NCBI GenBank assembly: GCA_964568855.1
Contig: CAZMSD010000018.1
Location: 1-64,000 of the forward strand
DNA: 64,000 nucleotides
Direction: 5' to 3'
DNA from: CAZMSD01 sp964568855
GTDB lineage: Bacteria; CAIWAD01
The notes under the pieces were generated by a model. The model ran no database searches. It had not been told where the DNA came from and saw only the letters and a list, made by a program, of their open reading frames with translations. This document shows, piece by piece, positions 47,507 through 56,853 of this stretch (the first letter of the stretch is position 1; each line of letters begins with the position of its first letter). The position numbers and the translations under genes were made by a program.

Positions 47507-47576
47507 AGAAACCACCCCGGTAGCTTCGGCGAAAGGGCGCGGAGCCGATCCGAAAGGAACGGCTCTTGCTTTTTCC
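47507..47576 (+). ncRNA. candidate short RNA or attenuated leader before the NYN RNase
   Basis: A ~70-nt transcript is predicted from the promoter at 47472-47500 to the terminator at 47542. It contains a UUCG-capped mini-stem (GC-TTCG-GC) and a 3' hairpin GAGCCG-A-TCC-GAAA-GGA-A-CGGCTC with a GNRA loop. I could not match it to a known riboswitch or RNA family. It could be an independent small RNA or an attenuator for the NYN operon. Confidence 0.4.
47542..47575 (+). terminator. intrinsic terminator between helicase and NYN genes
   Basis: GAGCCG / CGGCTC arms, an inner TCC-GAAA-GGA stem and a following TTGCTTTTT. It separates the helicase transcript from the four-gene operon, and ends only 15 nt before the NYN ATG. 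Confidence 0.75.
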
Positions 47577-47589
47577 AAAGGGCATCCTC

Positions 47590-48216
47590 ATGAAAACTAT
47601 GGTCTATGTGGATGCCTTCAGCCTGTATTACGGTGCAGTAAAGGGTACCCCTTACAGGTGGCTCGACTTGGCTGCCCTTTGTCGAATCCTGTTGCATCCA
47701 ACAAACATCATCACCGGCATCAGATACTTCACGGCCAAAGTTCAACCTCGTCCTGGTGACCCCCATCAGCCGACTCGCCAACAGCACTATCTGCGCGCAT
47801 TGAAGACAATCCCCGGCCTCCAAATCGTTTATGGCCACTATTTATCGCACGTTATCTGGATGCCATTGGCATACCCTGCACCAGAACAGAAGCCGTATGT
47901 TCAAGTCATCAAGACCGAAGAGAAAGGTTCCGACGTCAACCTTACATCCCATCTCTTGGTTGACGCCGTTGATAACGTCTTCGATTGCGCCGTAATAATT
48001 AGCGGCGATTCGGATCTGAAAACACCCGTCCAGCTTGTACAAAGTCGCATTCAGAAGACGGTCGGGGTGCTGAATCCACAGAAGACCCCATGTAAAGCTC
48101 TGCAGTGTACGGCCCGCTTCTACAAACATATTCGTGAGACCGCACTAGCGGCCAGTCAATTCTCACCTGTCCTGACCGACTCGCATAGTACCTTCCACAA
48201 GCCACTGTCATGGTAG
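47590..48216 (+). CDS. NYN-domain (PIN-like) ribonuclease of the defence island
   Basis: 208 aa. Acidic PIN-like motifs: VYVDAFSLYYG at the N-terminus, KGSDVNLTSHLLVDAV near 110-125 and ISGDSDL near 135. This is the NYN/LabA nuclease fold, usually a metal-dependent RNase. ATG 47590 has AAGGG upstream; the longer TTG frame starts inside the terminator. Base composition is visibly more AT-rich than its neighbours. It is 4 bp before the DUF1156 gene, so they are co-translated. A role as RNA-cleaving effector is inferred. Confidence 0.82.
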   Translation: MKTMVYVDAFSLYYGAVKGTPYRWLDLAALCRILLHPTNIITGIRYFTAKVQPRPGDPHQPTRQQHYLRALKTIPGLQIVYGHYLSHVIWMPLAYPAPEQKPYVQVIKTEEKGSDVNLTSHLLVDAVDNVFDCAVIISGDSDLKTPVQLVQSRIQKTVGVLNPQKTPCKALQCTARFYKHIRETALAASQFSPVLTDSHSTFHKPLSW

Positions 48217-48220
48217 GAAA

Positions 48221-51200
48221 ATGAGCAACAAACCCCGACTAATCGAACACGCCTTCCCGCTGAAGCAGACGTCGTTGACCTCGGTGCATGAGAAGAACGT
48301 GCGGCATGGGCATATCTCGACGCTGCACATCTGGCCCGCCCGCCGGCCGCTGGCGGCTTGCCGGGCGGCGCTGCTGGCAACACTGCTGCCTGATCCGGGG
48401 ACACCGGAGAAGCGCCTGGAGCTCTGCGAGCGCATCGGCGGCAAGGTTGTTACGAAGATCGAGCGCAAGAAGATGCCCAACGGTAAGATGGTCGAACGGG
48501 ACAAGGAGGAGGTCGAGGGCGGTATCCTGAGCTGGATCGGTACGGAACCCAAGTCGGGAGGCAAGAAGAAGATTCTAGAACACCGGGCTGCGGTCGAGCA
48601 CCGGGAGAATGAACTGCAGTGGTTCCGCGACGAGATCCGCAAGGCCAACGGGGGACGAGTACCCCGTGTCCTCGACCCTTTTGCCGGAGGCGGGGCCATT
48701 CCGCTAGAGGCGATGAGGCTTGGCTGCGAAGCCACGGCCGTCGACATCAACCCGGTCGCCTGGTTCATCCTCAAGTGCACCCTTGAGTACCCGCAGAAGC
48801 TGGCGGGAAAAACGCACCCGCTACCGGATTTCATCCTCGAGGACGAGGAGTTCATGGCCGATTTCTACAAGGCTCATCCACACCTTGTCGGCCGAACGAA
48901 GAAGACCAAGAAGCAGGTCGAGGACGAAAAGAGCATGCTACCCGGCTTCGTGAAGCCTGACTCCGGACGCACGCCAAAGGCCGATCTCGCCTGGCATGTG
49001 CGGGCCTGGGGGCATTGGGTGCTGAACGAAGCGCGAAAGGAGCTCGCGCCGTTCTACCCGACCTATGCCGACTTCGAGCCGCTCAACCTGAAGAACCCGA
49101 AGCCCTACGAAACGCTGGAGATGCGCCTGGTACCGCTCAAGGACGATGGGACGCCTGACATCGACGCGCTCAATGCGGAGTTCTCTGAGGCGTACATGGC
49201 CGACAAGCGGAACCCACGCTGGGTGGCAAAGCCGACCGTGGCCTACCTCTGGGCGCGTACCGTGACCTGCAAGAACTGCCGCGCCACTTTACCGCTGCTC
49301 AAGACTCGATGGCTTTGCAGGAAAACGAACAAGCGCGTCCTCTTGACTATGGAACCGAAGGCTGACGGAACGGGTGTGAACTTCGGCATCGATGCCGATG
49401 TGCCGGTGCAAGGCGGGAACGCCGCCCAGCGCCGCGAGCACGACAAACGCATCGGCGCGGGAACCATGTCGCGGGCCGGTGCGCAGTGCCCCTTCTGCTC
49501 GGCTATCATGACCATGGAAGATATCCGCCTCGAGGGCAAAACCGGGCGGTTGGGCGTGGTCGCCACCGCCGTGGTCATAGAAAGCCAGTCCAGCAAGGCC
49601 TATCGGTTACCGACGCCCCATGAAATCGACTGCGCCAGCCGGGCTGAAGCCGAACTGGAGCGAGTTTTCGCCGACATCCCGTTCGGGTTGCCGACGGAGC
49701 CGACACCCAGCGAGAACGCGCTGGGGATGCGAATCCCCAAGTACGGCTTCTCGCGCTGGCGCGACCTGTTCACCTCGCGGCAGTTGCTGGCGCTGGGGAC
49801 TTTGGTCCGGCAAATCCGGTGCGTCACTACCGCCAGCGAATCGGCTCTGCCGCCCGACTGGCGCGAGGCCGTGGCGGCCTACTTGGCAGCTGCCTTTGAC
49901 AGATTCGCAAACTATATGAGTACTATCTGCATCTGGGAGCCCAATGCGGGGGAGGTGAAGCAGACTTTCTTGAGGTTCGCTCTCCCAATAACTTGGGATT
50001 TTGCTGAAGGCAATCCACTTTCTGAGGCCGATAGGTACTTTACGGGCGGCGTATCCTGCGTGTTCCGTGTTCTTCAAACGACGCTTCCTGCAACGGCGGG
50101 GGCGCCACCCCCATCAGTTGAGCGTCAAAGCGCCACCCGACCGCAGCGTCAGAAGTGTGATGTGATTGTTACCGATCCCCCGTATTACGATGCTATTCCA
50201 TACTCAGACCTCATGGACTTTTTCCACATCTGGATACGGCGCATTGTCCATGGCACCAGACTCGATCCATCCTCGGTCTTTGCCGCGAGCACATCGCCGA
50301 AATGGGACATTGAGGCCAACGACGGCGAACTGATCGATGATTCCAGCCGCCACGGCGGGGACGCTAGCAGGTCGAAGGCAGCCTACGAAGATGGAATGGC
50401 TCTGGCCTTTGCCTCTTGTGCAGAAAGCCTGCAGGCAGATGGTCGGCTTGTTGTAGTCTTTGCACACAAGCACCCAGACGCTTGGGAAACTCTGGCTTCC
50501 GCGATAATGAGAGCTGGCTTTATTGTCGATGGGAGCTGGCCGATTGTGACGGAAATGCGTGGCGGAGTGCGTAACTACGGACGGGCGTCTCTTGCCTCTT
50601 CAGTCTGGCTGGTCTGCAAGAAGCGCTCCGCCACGGCCCGAGTTGGCTGGGACAACCGGGTGCTGGAGGAGATGAGGGCGAACATCACGGAGCGGCTGCG
50701 CGATTACTGGGATTCCGGCATTCGCGGCCCGGACTTCGTCTGGGCGGCGACCGGCCCGGCGCTGGAAGCCTACAGCAAACACCCGGTGGTCAAGAAAGCC
50801 AACGATCCCGGCCAGGTCATGAGTGTCGGCGAATTCCTGGTCCACGTCCGCCGCATGGTGGTGGATTTCATCGTCGGCGAGGTCTTGACGGGCAACGGCG
50901 ACGGTTCGGACATGGCAGCAGCCGATCGCATGGACGGCCCGACCGCTTACTACCTGCTGCATCGTCACGACTTCGGCCTTAATGACGCACCCGCTGGGGC
51001 CTGTATTCTCTACGCCACCGCCTGCGGCATCTCCGACCGCGACCTCGAAGCCACCTGGGATTTGATCTCGACCAAGAGCGGCAGCACACCTGCTGCAACA
51101 GGCGAGGATTATGACGATGGCTCGGATAACGAGGGCGGCGATGCCGATTCCGGAGGCACCAATTCCGGCGGTCAGATGAAGCTCAAGAACTGGCTGCAGC

Positions 51201-51517
51201 GCAAAGGCCGGAACATGGGCTACGACGCGCCAAGCGGCCGTCCCGTCCCCCTGATCGACCGCGTTCACCGCCTCATGCAGCTCTGGCGGGCCGGGGATGT
51301 ACACAAAGTCGACGACTACCTCGACGACAACGGCCTCCGCCGCCACGAGCTGTTCAAGCGCCTTGTCCAATCCCTGATCGAGCTGGCCGACCGCGGCAGC
51401 GAAGAGCGCACCCTCCTCGAGAGCCTCAGCAACCACATCGGCGCGCGCGGTGCGGTGAAGGACGACAGGCAAGGCCGTTTCATGCTCGGGGAAGAGGAGT
51501 CATCTCACAGAGTGTGA
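48221..51517 (+). CDS. DUF1156-containing DNA methyltransferase
   Basis: 1098 aa. The N-terminal DUF1156 segment (LIEHAFPLKQTS ... HISTLHIWPARRPLAACRAAL) is followed by SAM motif I DPFAGGG at 152-158 and the catalytic DPPYYDAIPYSD near 652, the N6-adenine/N4-cytosine type. Between them lie ~490 residues with two CxxC zinc-ribbon pairs (CKNC...; CPFC), probably the target-recognition region. It is the likely self-marking enzyme of the island; DUF1156 methylases are repeatedly found beside DUF499 ATPases and helicases in defence islands. Confidence 0.9.
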   Translation: MSNKPRLIEHAFPLKQTSLTSVHEKNVRHGHISTLHIWPARRPLAACRAALLATLLPDPGTPEKRLELCERIGGKVVTKIERKKMPNGKMVERDKEEVEGGILSWIGTEPKSGGKKKILEHRAAVEHRENELQWFRDEIRKANGGRVPRVLDPFAGGGAIPLEAMRLGCEATAVDINPVAWFILKCTLEYPQKLAGKTHPLPDFILEDEEFMADFYKAHPHLVGRTKKTKKQVEDEKSMLPGFVKPDSGRTPKADLAWHVRAWGHWVLNEARKELAPFYPTYADFEPLNLKNPKPYETLEMRLVPLKDDGTPDIDALNAEFSEAYMADKRNPRWVAKPTVAYLWARTVTCKNCRATLPLLKTRWLCRKTNKRVLLTMEPKADGTGVNFGIDADVPVQGGNAAQRREHDKRIGAGTMSRAGAQCPFCSAIMTMEDIRLEGKTGRLGVVATAVVIESQSSKAYRLPTPHEIDCASRAEAELERVFADIPFGLPTEPTPSENALGMRIPKYGFSRWRDLFTSRQLLALGTLVRQIRCVTTASESALPPDWREAVAAYLAAAFDRFANYMSTICIWEPNAGEVKQTFLRFALPITWDFAEGNPLSEADRYFTGGVSCVFRVLQTTLPATAGAPPPSVERQSATRPQRQKCDVIVTDPPYYDAIPYSDLMDFFHIWIRRIVHGTRLDPSSVFAASTSPKWDIEANDGELIDDSSRHGGDASRSKAAYEDGMALAFASCAESLQADGRLVVVFAHKHPDAWETLASAIMRAGFIVDGSWPIVTEMRGGVRNYGRASLASSVWLVCKKRSATARVGWDNRVLEEMRANITERLRDYWDSGIRGPDFVWAATGPALEAYSKHPVVKKANDPGQVMSVGEFLVHVRRMVVDFIVGEVLTGNGDGSDMAAADRMDGPTAYYLLHRHDFGLNDAPAGACILYATACGISDRDLEATWDLISTKSGSTPAATGEDYDDGSDNEGGDADSGGTNSGGQMKLKNWLQRKGRNMGYDAPSGRPVPLIDRVHRLMQLWRAGDVHKVDDYLDDNGLRRHELFKRLVQSLIELADRGSEERTLLESLSNHIGARGAVKDDRQGRFMLGEEESSHRV

Positions 51518-51536
51518 CGAGTCCGAAAGGGGCCCA

Positions 51537-52730
51537 ATGAGCAGGGACCAAATCAGCAAGACACTCCCAACGGATGGCTATGGCTCACTCATCGATGGCA
51601 TCGGCGATCTGCTGGAGCGGTCGCGCAGGCAGGCGGTCCGGACGGTGAACTGCCTCTTGACGGCCACGTACTGGGAGATCGGTTGCCGGATCGTCGAGTT
51701 CGAGCAGGGCGGCGAGGCGCGGGCAGACTATGGGGAGGAATTGATAGTCCGCTTGGCACGAGACTTAAATGCAAAGCATGGACGCGGCTTCAGCAAGTCC
51801 AACCTCTTCCAAATGAGGGCGTTCTACCTGGGATGGGAGATATTCCAGACTCCGTCTGGAAAATTGGAAATACGGGCAAGAGCGCGAACGACTTCAGCAG
51901 AATCGTCGGGTGCAATAGTCCAGACACCGTCTGGGGAATCTGCTTCTGGTCAGGTGGAATTTGGGGAGAAGGTGGCCCGGATTACGTCGGCATTCCCGCT
52001 TTCCTGGTCACACTACGTCCGCTTGATCACCGTCGAGAACCCGCACGCGCGAGCTTTCTATGAGGCAGAGGCCGTACGGGGCGGCTGGTCGGTTCGACAG
52101 CTTGACCGCCAGATCAGAGCTCAATTCTACAAGCGGACGGCGAAGTCTCAGGACCCGGAAGCCAAGCTGGCGCGTGGTCAGGCAAAGGAGTCGGAGGACA
52201 CCGTGAGTCTTCGCGAGGAGATTCGCGATCCCTACCTCCTCGAATTCCTGAACCTGAAGGACGAGTACAGCGAGAGCGACCTGGAGGAGGCCATCATCCA
52301 TCACCTGGAGTGGTTCCTCCTCGAATTGGGTGCCGGATTCACATTCGTGGCCAGGCAAAAGCGCATCCGTATCGGCGACGAATGGTACCGGATCGATCTT
52401 CTGCTCTATCACCGGCGGCTCAGGTGTTTGGTGGTGATTGATCTCAAGATCGGCAAGTTCACTCACGCGGACGCTGGGCAGATGAATCTGTATCTGAACT
52501 ATGTGCGGGAACATTTGATTGAACCGGACGAGAACGAACCGGTCGGGCTCATCCTGTGCAGTGCAAAGAACGACGCCGTCGTGCATTACGCCATGGGCGG
52601 GATCAAGGCGAACGTCTTCGCCTCCCGGTACATGACCGACTTACCGGACGAGGAGACTTTGCGCAGAGAAATCCTGATCACACAGCGTGCCGTGAGAGCG
52701 CGCCTGCGGGAGGACACACGACATGGCTAA
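51537..52730 (+). CDS. DUF1016 / YhcG PD-(D/E)XK nuclease
   Basis: 397 aa. The N-terminal DUF1016_N helical domain (about 20-110; ATYWEIGCRIVEFEQ, RGFSKSNLFQMRAFY) and a C-terminal nuclease domain with YRIDLLLYHRRLRCLVVIDLK (PD-ExK core, about 280-305). The linker (about 100-150) has two QTPSG units encoded by 15-bp palindromes at 51845 and 51920. AAAGGGG precedes the ATG. It overlaps the DUF499 gene by 8 bp. It is the probable DNA-cleaving subunit. Confidence 0.9.
   Translation: MSRDQISKTLPTDGYGSLIDGIGDLLERSRRQAVRTVNCLLTATYWEIGCRIVEFEQGGEARADYGEELIVRLARDLNAKHGRGFSKSNLFQMRAFYLGWEIFQTPSGKLEIRARARTTSAESSGAIVQTPSGESASGQVEFGEKVARITSAFPLSWSHYVRLITVENPHARAFYEAEAVRGGWSVRQLDRQIRAQFYKRTAKSQDPEAKLARGQAKESEDTVSLREEIRDPYLLEFLNLKDEYSESDLEEAIIHHLEWFLLELGAGFTFVARQKRIRIGDEWYRIDLLLYHRRLRCLVVIDLKIGKFTHADAGQMNLYLNYVREHLIEPDENEPVGLILCSAKNDAVVHYAMGGIKANVFASRYMTDLPDEETLRREILITQRAVRARLREDTRHG
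51845..51859 (+). repeat. palindrome CCAGAC-TCC-GTCTGG inside the YhcG linker
   Basis: Perfect 6-bp arms; encodes FQTPSG. A second copy lies at 51920-51934. Confidence 0.8.
51920..51934 (+). repeat. palindrome CCAGAC-ACC-GTCTGG inside the YhcG linker
   Basis: Second copy of the 15-bp palindrome at 51845, differing by one loop base; encodes VQTPSG. Confidence 0.8.
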
Positions 52731-55700
52731 GAATCCATGGAAGAGCTGGCATGAAGTGGTCACGTTACGGGATGACTTGAAGTCCGGTGAACTGTCGCTG
52801 CGCATGTTCGCGGCGGACCTGTATGAAGTCATGATGCAGGGCGGCAAGCAGCCGGTCTACGAAGACCCGGCACATTTCTTCGCCCTGACCTTCCCCACGT
52901 ATAACTTGCGTCAGTTGGTCCGGGACGTCGTGCTTCGCGTGGCTGGGTTGAACGATAAGGCCGTGCGCCAACTCGAACTGACCTACGGCGGCGGAAAGAC
53001 GCACACCTTGATCACACTCCGACACCTGGTTGACGACCCGGAGAACCTGCCGGACCTGCCTGCCGTCCATGAATTTCGAGAGACGATTGGCCAGGCACCT
53101 CCACAGGCACGGGTGGCTGGGCTGTGCTTTGACAAGCTGGATGTCGAGATCGGCATGGTAGTGCGAGATCCCCAGGGCAAGACAAGGCGGCTGGTGCAGC
53201 CCTGGAGTATCCTTGCCTGGCAGCTGGCGGGCACGGATGGATTGCGGGTGCTCACCGCCGGAGAATCATCGGATGAGCGAGAGACCGCCCCTGCCGAGAA
53301 CACCCTGACCGAACTGCTGGAACTGTCTGTCAACGAGGGATTGGGTGTACTGATTCTGATCGATGAAGTCCTGATGTACGTCCGCGAGAAAGTCTCCGCT
53401 GATAGCAAGTGGCGCGACCGCATGGTCAACTTTTTCCAGTACTTGACGCAGGCCGCTACCAAGGTCGACCGCTGCTGCGTTGTTGCGTCCCTTCTGGCTA
53501 GCGATCCTGCAAAGAGCGACACTTTCGGACGGCAGTTGCAGGGCGAGCTGTATGACATCTTCCAGCGTCAACGTGAAGAGGCCGTCGAGCCGGTGGTCAA
53601 GGAAGACGTGGCCGAAGTCCTGCGCCGTCGGTTCTTCACGCCTGAATCCATCAGGGATAAGGACTTATTCCGTCCCCACGTCCAAGCAGCCCTCAAGGGA
53701 GTCTCCGACATCGACGAACAGATCCGTAAGCAAGGCGGGGAGGCCGAAGATCGCGTCCTGCGAAGTTATCCCTTCCACCCGGACCTGACCGAAGTGTTTT
53801 ACTCGAAATGGACTCAACTGGATCGCTTCCAGCGAGCGCGTGGTGTTCTTCGCACATTCGCTCTGGCTCTGCGTGAGGCCGAGCGCTGGGACACCAGCCC
53901 CCTTGTTGGTCCCTGTGTGTTCCTCGCCGCTCCCGACCGTGAAGGTCTCTCTGAAGCCATGCGTGAATTGGTGATCGTAGCTGACACAGAAGAGCACGAG
54001 GGGAAGAAACAGGCATGGACCGGCGTCATCGATGGCGAACTCAGCAGGGCCAGGGACATCCAGCGCGACTCGGCCGGACTTCAGTACCGGGAGATCGAGC
54101 AGGTAGTCGTGGCAGCCTTCCTGCATTCCCAGCCCATTGGCCAGAGTGCTCGCACCAGAGATCTGATGGTGCTGATCGCCCCCAGCCGTCCCGACCGCAT
54201 CGAGTTGGAGAAAGGCTTGATGCGCTGGGCGCAGACCAGTTTTTGGCTGGACGACCGGTACGCCGCCGTCGAGGAGAATCAGGTGCCCGACACCTGGCGG
54301 CTGGGTAACCGCCCCAACCTGACCCAGATGCATTCCGTGGCTGCGAGCCATATCTTCGACGAGGTCGTTCGGGCACGACTGTTGGACGAGATCGGCAAGT
54401 GTAAAGCACTGACAACCGGTGCATCTGTCGCGGGCGTGCAGGTCCACCTCCTACCGACGCGGCCGAGCGACATCAAAGATGACGGTCAGTTCCACTACGG
54501 TATGCTGGGGCCAAATGCGGCCAGCGATTCGGGAAAGCCAAGTGCCGAGGCCAAGCGCTACCTGGACGAGACAACCAGCCCGGAGAAGCCTCGTGTCTAC
54601 CGGAATGCCGTAATCCTCCTTGCACCGTCGCGTGATGGCTTGGAGGTCGCTTCGGCAAGGGTTCGTGACTATTTAGCGTGGGAAGAAGTGCATTCCGATC
54701 TGAGGGAACAGGAGAAAGAAGGGAACGTCGATGTCGCCCGCATGCAGACCCTGACCATCAGCATCGACAAGGCCCGGGGACGCATTCCCGATGCCGTGAA
54801 GCAGGCCTACTGCACGGTCGTCACGGTGTCGGACAAGAACGATGTGCAGGCCTTCAAGATCAATGTGGTCGATGATCCACACTTCACGATAATTAAGAAC
54901 GACAGCCGATCCAGGATTCAGGACTCATCGATTTCCGCTGAGGCTCTCCTCCCGGCCGGTCCCTACAATCTGTGGCGGGAGGGTGAAACGAGTCGCCGGG
55001 TCAAAGACTTGTCTGGAGCGTTTGCGCAACTACCCCACCTGCCCAAGATGCTGAAAGCCCAGGCGATAATCGACACCCTTGTCGATGGGTGTAATGCCGG
55101 TACGTTCGTTCTGAAGCTCACCCGTCCCGACGGCTCGGCCCGGACGTGGTGGTATTCCCGTCCCGACGAACCAGCGATGGCCGATCCGGCCCTCGAACTC
55201 GTTTTACCGGATGCCGCTGAGCTCGAAGAGATACGACACGATCTGCTCGAGCCCGAGCGCCTGCCCGAACTCTGGACCAGCGATACGATCGCGGTCCAAA
55301 GCGTGGTGGACTACTTCAAGGGGGGTAACGTCATCCAGATCCAGCGCAGTGGATACGCTGAGCCGCAAGCCATCCCAAAAGCCGAAGGAAATATTGTACG
55401 CGACGCTGTTACGAAGGCCGTGGAAGAAGGCGTACTGTGGTTGACCAGCGGGCCTACCAGTGTACTTGGTGAACCTATTCCCGCAGGGATACTGACTGGT
55501 CAAGCTGTCCTTCAGCGCCCACCGGCGATGTTCGCGGCGGCTGAAATCCTGCCTGAGAATCTGCCGGATGCCTGGACGAACGATGAGACAAACGCACTGG
55601 CAGTGGCCACGGCCCTGTCGTATAAATCGGGGCACACACTACCTTGGAAGACCGTTCGGGATGTCATTGAAGCCTCTCTGAACGCTCGCTTCACCGAGCT

Positions 55701-56061
55701 GGATCCAGTCTCTGGGGATTGGCCGTGCGACTACTCAGCAGCACAGAACATCAAGATGAAGGTTTGCGGTGGAACAGGAAGTGGTGACTATTCGACAGGA
55801 GGTCAGCCAAGGGTCATCCAAGGTGCTCCGAGTGGAGAAGCGAAGACTTTGAGGGCTTCTGCTGAACTTGAAGCCAACGAAGTGCAAGACTTGGGGGATG
55901 TGATTCCTGAATTGCTGGGTATCAGAATGAAGGTAAATATCCCGTTGCGTTTCATCGTTAACGTAGAACTAGGGGACAACGAAAGAAAGCCTGATCCGGA
56001 TGTTACTGCTGCTGTGAACACTATTCTGGAAAACCTGAAATCCGGATTCCAGCTTCGGTAA
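52723..56061 (+). CDS. DUF499-family AAA+ ATPase
   Basis: 1112 aa. P-loop TYGGGKTHTL (GGGKT at 89-93) and Walker B VLILIDEVLMY near 207-217 match DUF499. The long C-terminal part has no domain I can name. In other genomes DUF499 accompanies DUF1156 methylases and helicases, and is thought to power the restriction complex. The start overlaps the DUF1016 stop by 8 bp. It ends the island operon; a terminator lies at 56107. Confidence 0.9.
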   Translation: MAKNPWKSWHEVVTLRDDLKSGELSLRMFAADLYEVMMQGGKQPVYEDPAHFFALTFPTYNLRQLVRDVVLRVAGLNDKAVRQLELTYGGGKTHTLITLRHLVDDPENLPDLPAVHEFRETIGQAPPQARVAGLCFDKLDVEIGMVVRDPQGKTRRLVQPWSILAWQLAGTDGLRVLTAGESSDERETAPAENTLTELLELSVNEGLGVLILIDEVLMYVREKVSADSKWRDRMVNFFQYLTQAATKVDRCCVVASLLASDPAKSDTFGRQLQGELYDIFQRQREEAVEPVVKEDVAEVLRRRFFTPESIRDKDLFRPHVQAALKGVSDIDEQIRKQGGEAEDRVLRSYPFHPDLTEVFYSKWTQLDRFQRARGVLRTFALALREAERWDTSPLVGPCVFLAAPDREGLSEAMRELVIVADTEEHEGKKQAWTGVIDGELSRARDIQRDSAGLQYREIEQVVVAAFLHSQPIGQSARTRDLMVLIAPSRPDRIELEKGLMRWAQTSFWLDDRYAAVEENQVPDTWRLGNRPNLTQMHSVAASHIFDEVVRARLLDEIGKCKALTTGASVAGVQVHLLPTRPSDIKDDGQFHYGMLGPNAASDSGKPSAEAKRYLDETTSPEKPRVYRNAVILLAPSRDGLEVASARVRDYLAWEEVHSDLREQEKEGNVDVARMQTLTISIDKARGRIPDAVKQAYCTVVTVSDKNDVQAFKINVVDDPHFTIIKNDSRSRIQDSSISAEALLPAGPYNLWREGETSRRVKDLSGAFAQLPHLPKMLKAQAIIDTLVDGCNAGTFVLKLTRPDGSARTWWYSRPDEPAMADPALELVLPDAAELEEIRHDLLEPERLPELWTSDTIAVQSVVDYFKGGNVIQIQRSGYAEPQAIPKAEGNIVRDAVTKAVEEGVLWLTSGPTSVLGEPIPAGILTGQAVLQRPPAMFAAAEILPENLPDAWTNDETNALAVATALSYKSGHTLPWKTVRDVIEASLNARFTELDPVSGDWPCDYSAAQNIKMKVCGGTGSGDYSTGGQPRVIQGAPSGEAKTLRASAELEANEVQDLGDVIPELLGIRMKVNIPLRFIVNVELGDNERKPDPDVTAAVNTILENLKSGFQLR

Positions 56062-56106
56062 TCGGCTTGTTAACGAAGTTGCAGATACTCGAGTAATACA
56101 ACAGCA

Positions 56107-56133
56107 GCGGCCCGGCTGGATCAGCCGGGCCGC
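56107..56133. terminator. bidirectional terminator T1 (island / lipoprotein 1)
   Basis: Perfect 11-bp stem GCGGCCCGGCT / AGCCGGGCCGC with a 5-nt loop. It serves DUF499 on the plus strand and lipoprotein 1 on the minus strand. The same core stem recurs at 57040 and 57922. Confidence 0.85.
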
Positions 56134-56155
56134 TTTGCATATCCGGTGTCGTTGT

Positions 56156-56767
56156 CTATTCGCCGCCGTTACCGCCGCCGCCGGGAGGTCCGTTGCCGAC
56201 GATGTACTTCGAGAAGTGGTGTATCACACCCTGAATCCAGACGTGCATCCGGCCGTCGGGATCGAGCAGGCGCAGAATCGTGGAGGGGACTTCCTCGTAG
56301 TTGCCGTCTTCCAGATCGTATAGCAGCATGGCCTGTTCGATCATTTCCTCGTACTGGCGGCGATCCAGGCCCTCGTACTCCGCCACGTCGTCAAGAGAGA
56401 CTCTCAGGCGCACCGGCCGGGCGAACTGCAGACCTTCCGGGTCGAAATCGAAGCCGTAAGCCGGTTCGACCTCGTCGTCACCCATCCAGCGGGCGACCAC
56501 TTCCACCGGTTCCTCTACTGAGTACTGCGGAGTCAGAAAGGTGAGCAGCCCCTGGCTGTAGTAGGTCGACACCTCAGGTTCCACCAGGATGAAGTGATCA
56601 TCATCCGCGCGATCCGCCTTGCCGGCGGACCGGCTGGCCGTCAGGAGAGTGATTTCATCGGCGCTGAAGATTCGCGGGCCCTCGGAGTCCTTCATGCATG
56701 TATCCGAGCATCCCGTCATCAATAGAACCGCGGCCATCAGGCCGAGAAGGGGATGTAGCACCTTCAT
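56156..56767 (-). CDS. paralogous lipoprotein 1
   Basis: 203 aa. Signal peptide with lipobox LLMTGC, then S-D-T-C-M. Shares with its two neighbours SEGPRIFSADEITLL, a DDDH segment, WMGDD(E)-EPAYGFDFDPEGLQF, LYDLEDGNYEEVP and the ending HHFSKYIVGNGPPGGG. The FDPEGLQF...HFS pattern recalls bacterial ZU5-like surface modules; function unknown. ATG 56767 has GAGG upstream and starts the signal peptide. sigma54 promoter at 56838. Confidence 0.8.
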   Translation of the reverse strand: MKVLHPLLGLMAAVLLMTGCSDTCMKDSEGPRIFSADEITLLTASRSAGKADRADDDHFILVEPEVSTYYSQGLLTFLTPQYSVEEPVEVVARWMGDDEVEPAYGFDFDPEGLQFARPVRLRVSLDDVAEYEGLDRRQYEEMIEQAMLLYDLEDGNYEEVPSTILRLLDPDGRMHVWIQGVIHHFSKYIVGNGPPGGGGNGGE

Positions 56768-56837
56768 TGCATACCTCGCTTTATTTCCCATTACACCTTT
56801 TGTGCTTGTCCTTCCGCTTGCGCGGTACGGAGCTTTA

Positions 56838-56853
56838 AGCAAGCCATGTGCCA
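56838..56853 (-). promoter_or_regulatory. sigma54 promoter of lipoprotein 1
   Basis: Minus strand TGGCACA-TGGC-TTGCT, a full match to TGGCACR-N4-TTGCW, 71 bp before the ATG. Confidence 0.8.

Noticed and set aside
47507..47576. Type III toxin-antitoxin RNA (ToxI-like)
   Set aside because: No tandem ~35-nt repeats are present, and NYN is not the ToxN fold. Only the promoter-RNA-terminator-nuclease layout is similar.
43550..56106. Attachment-site direct repeats, integrase or transposase at the island ends
   Set aside because: I compared both junctions by eye and found no shared repeat, tRNA or recombinase gene.
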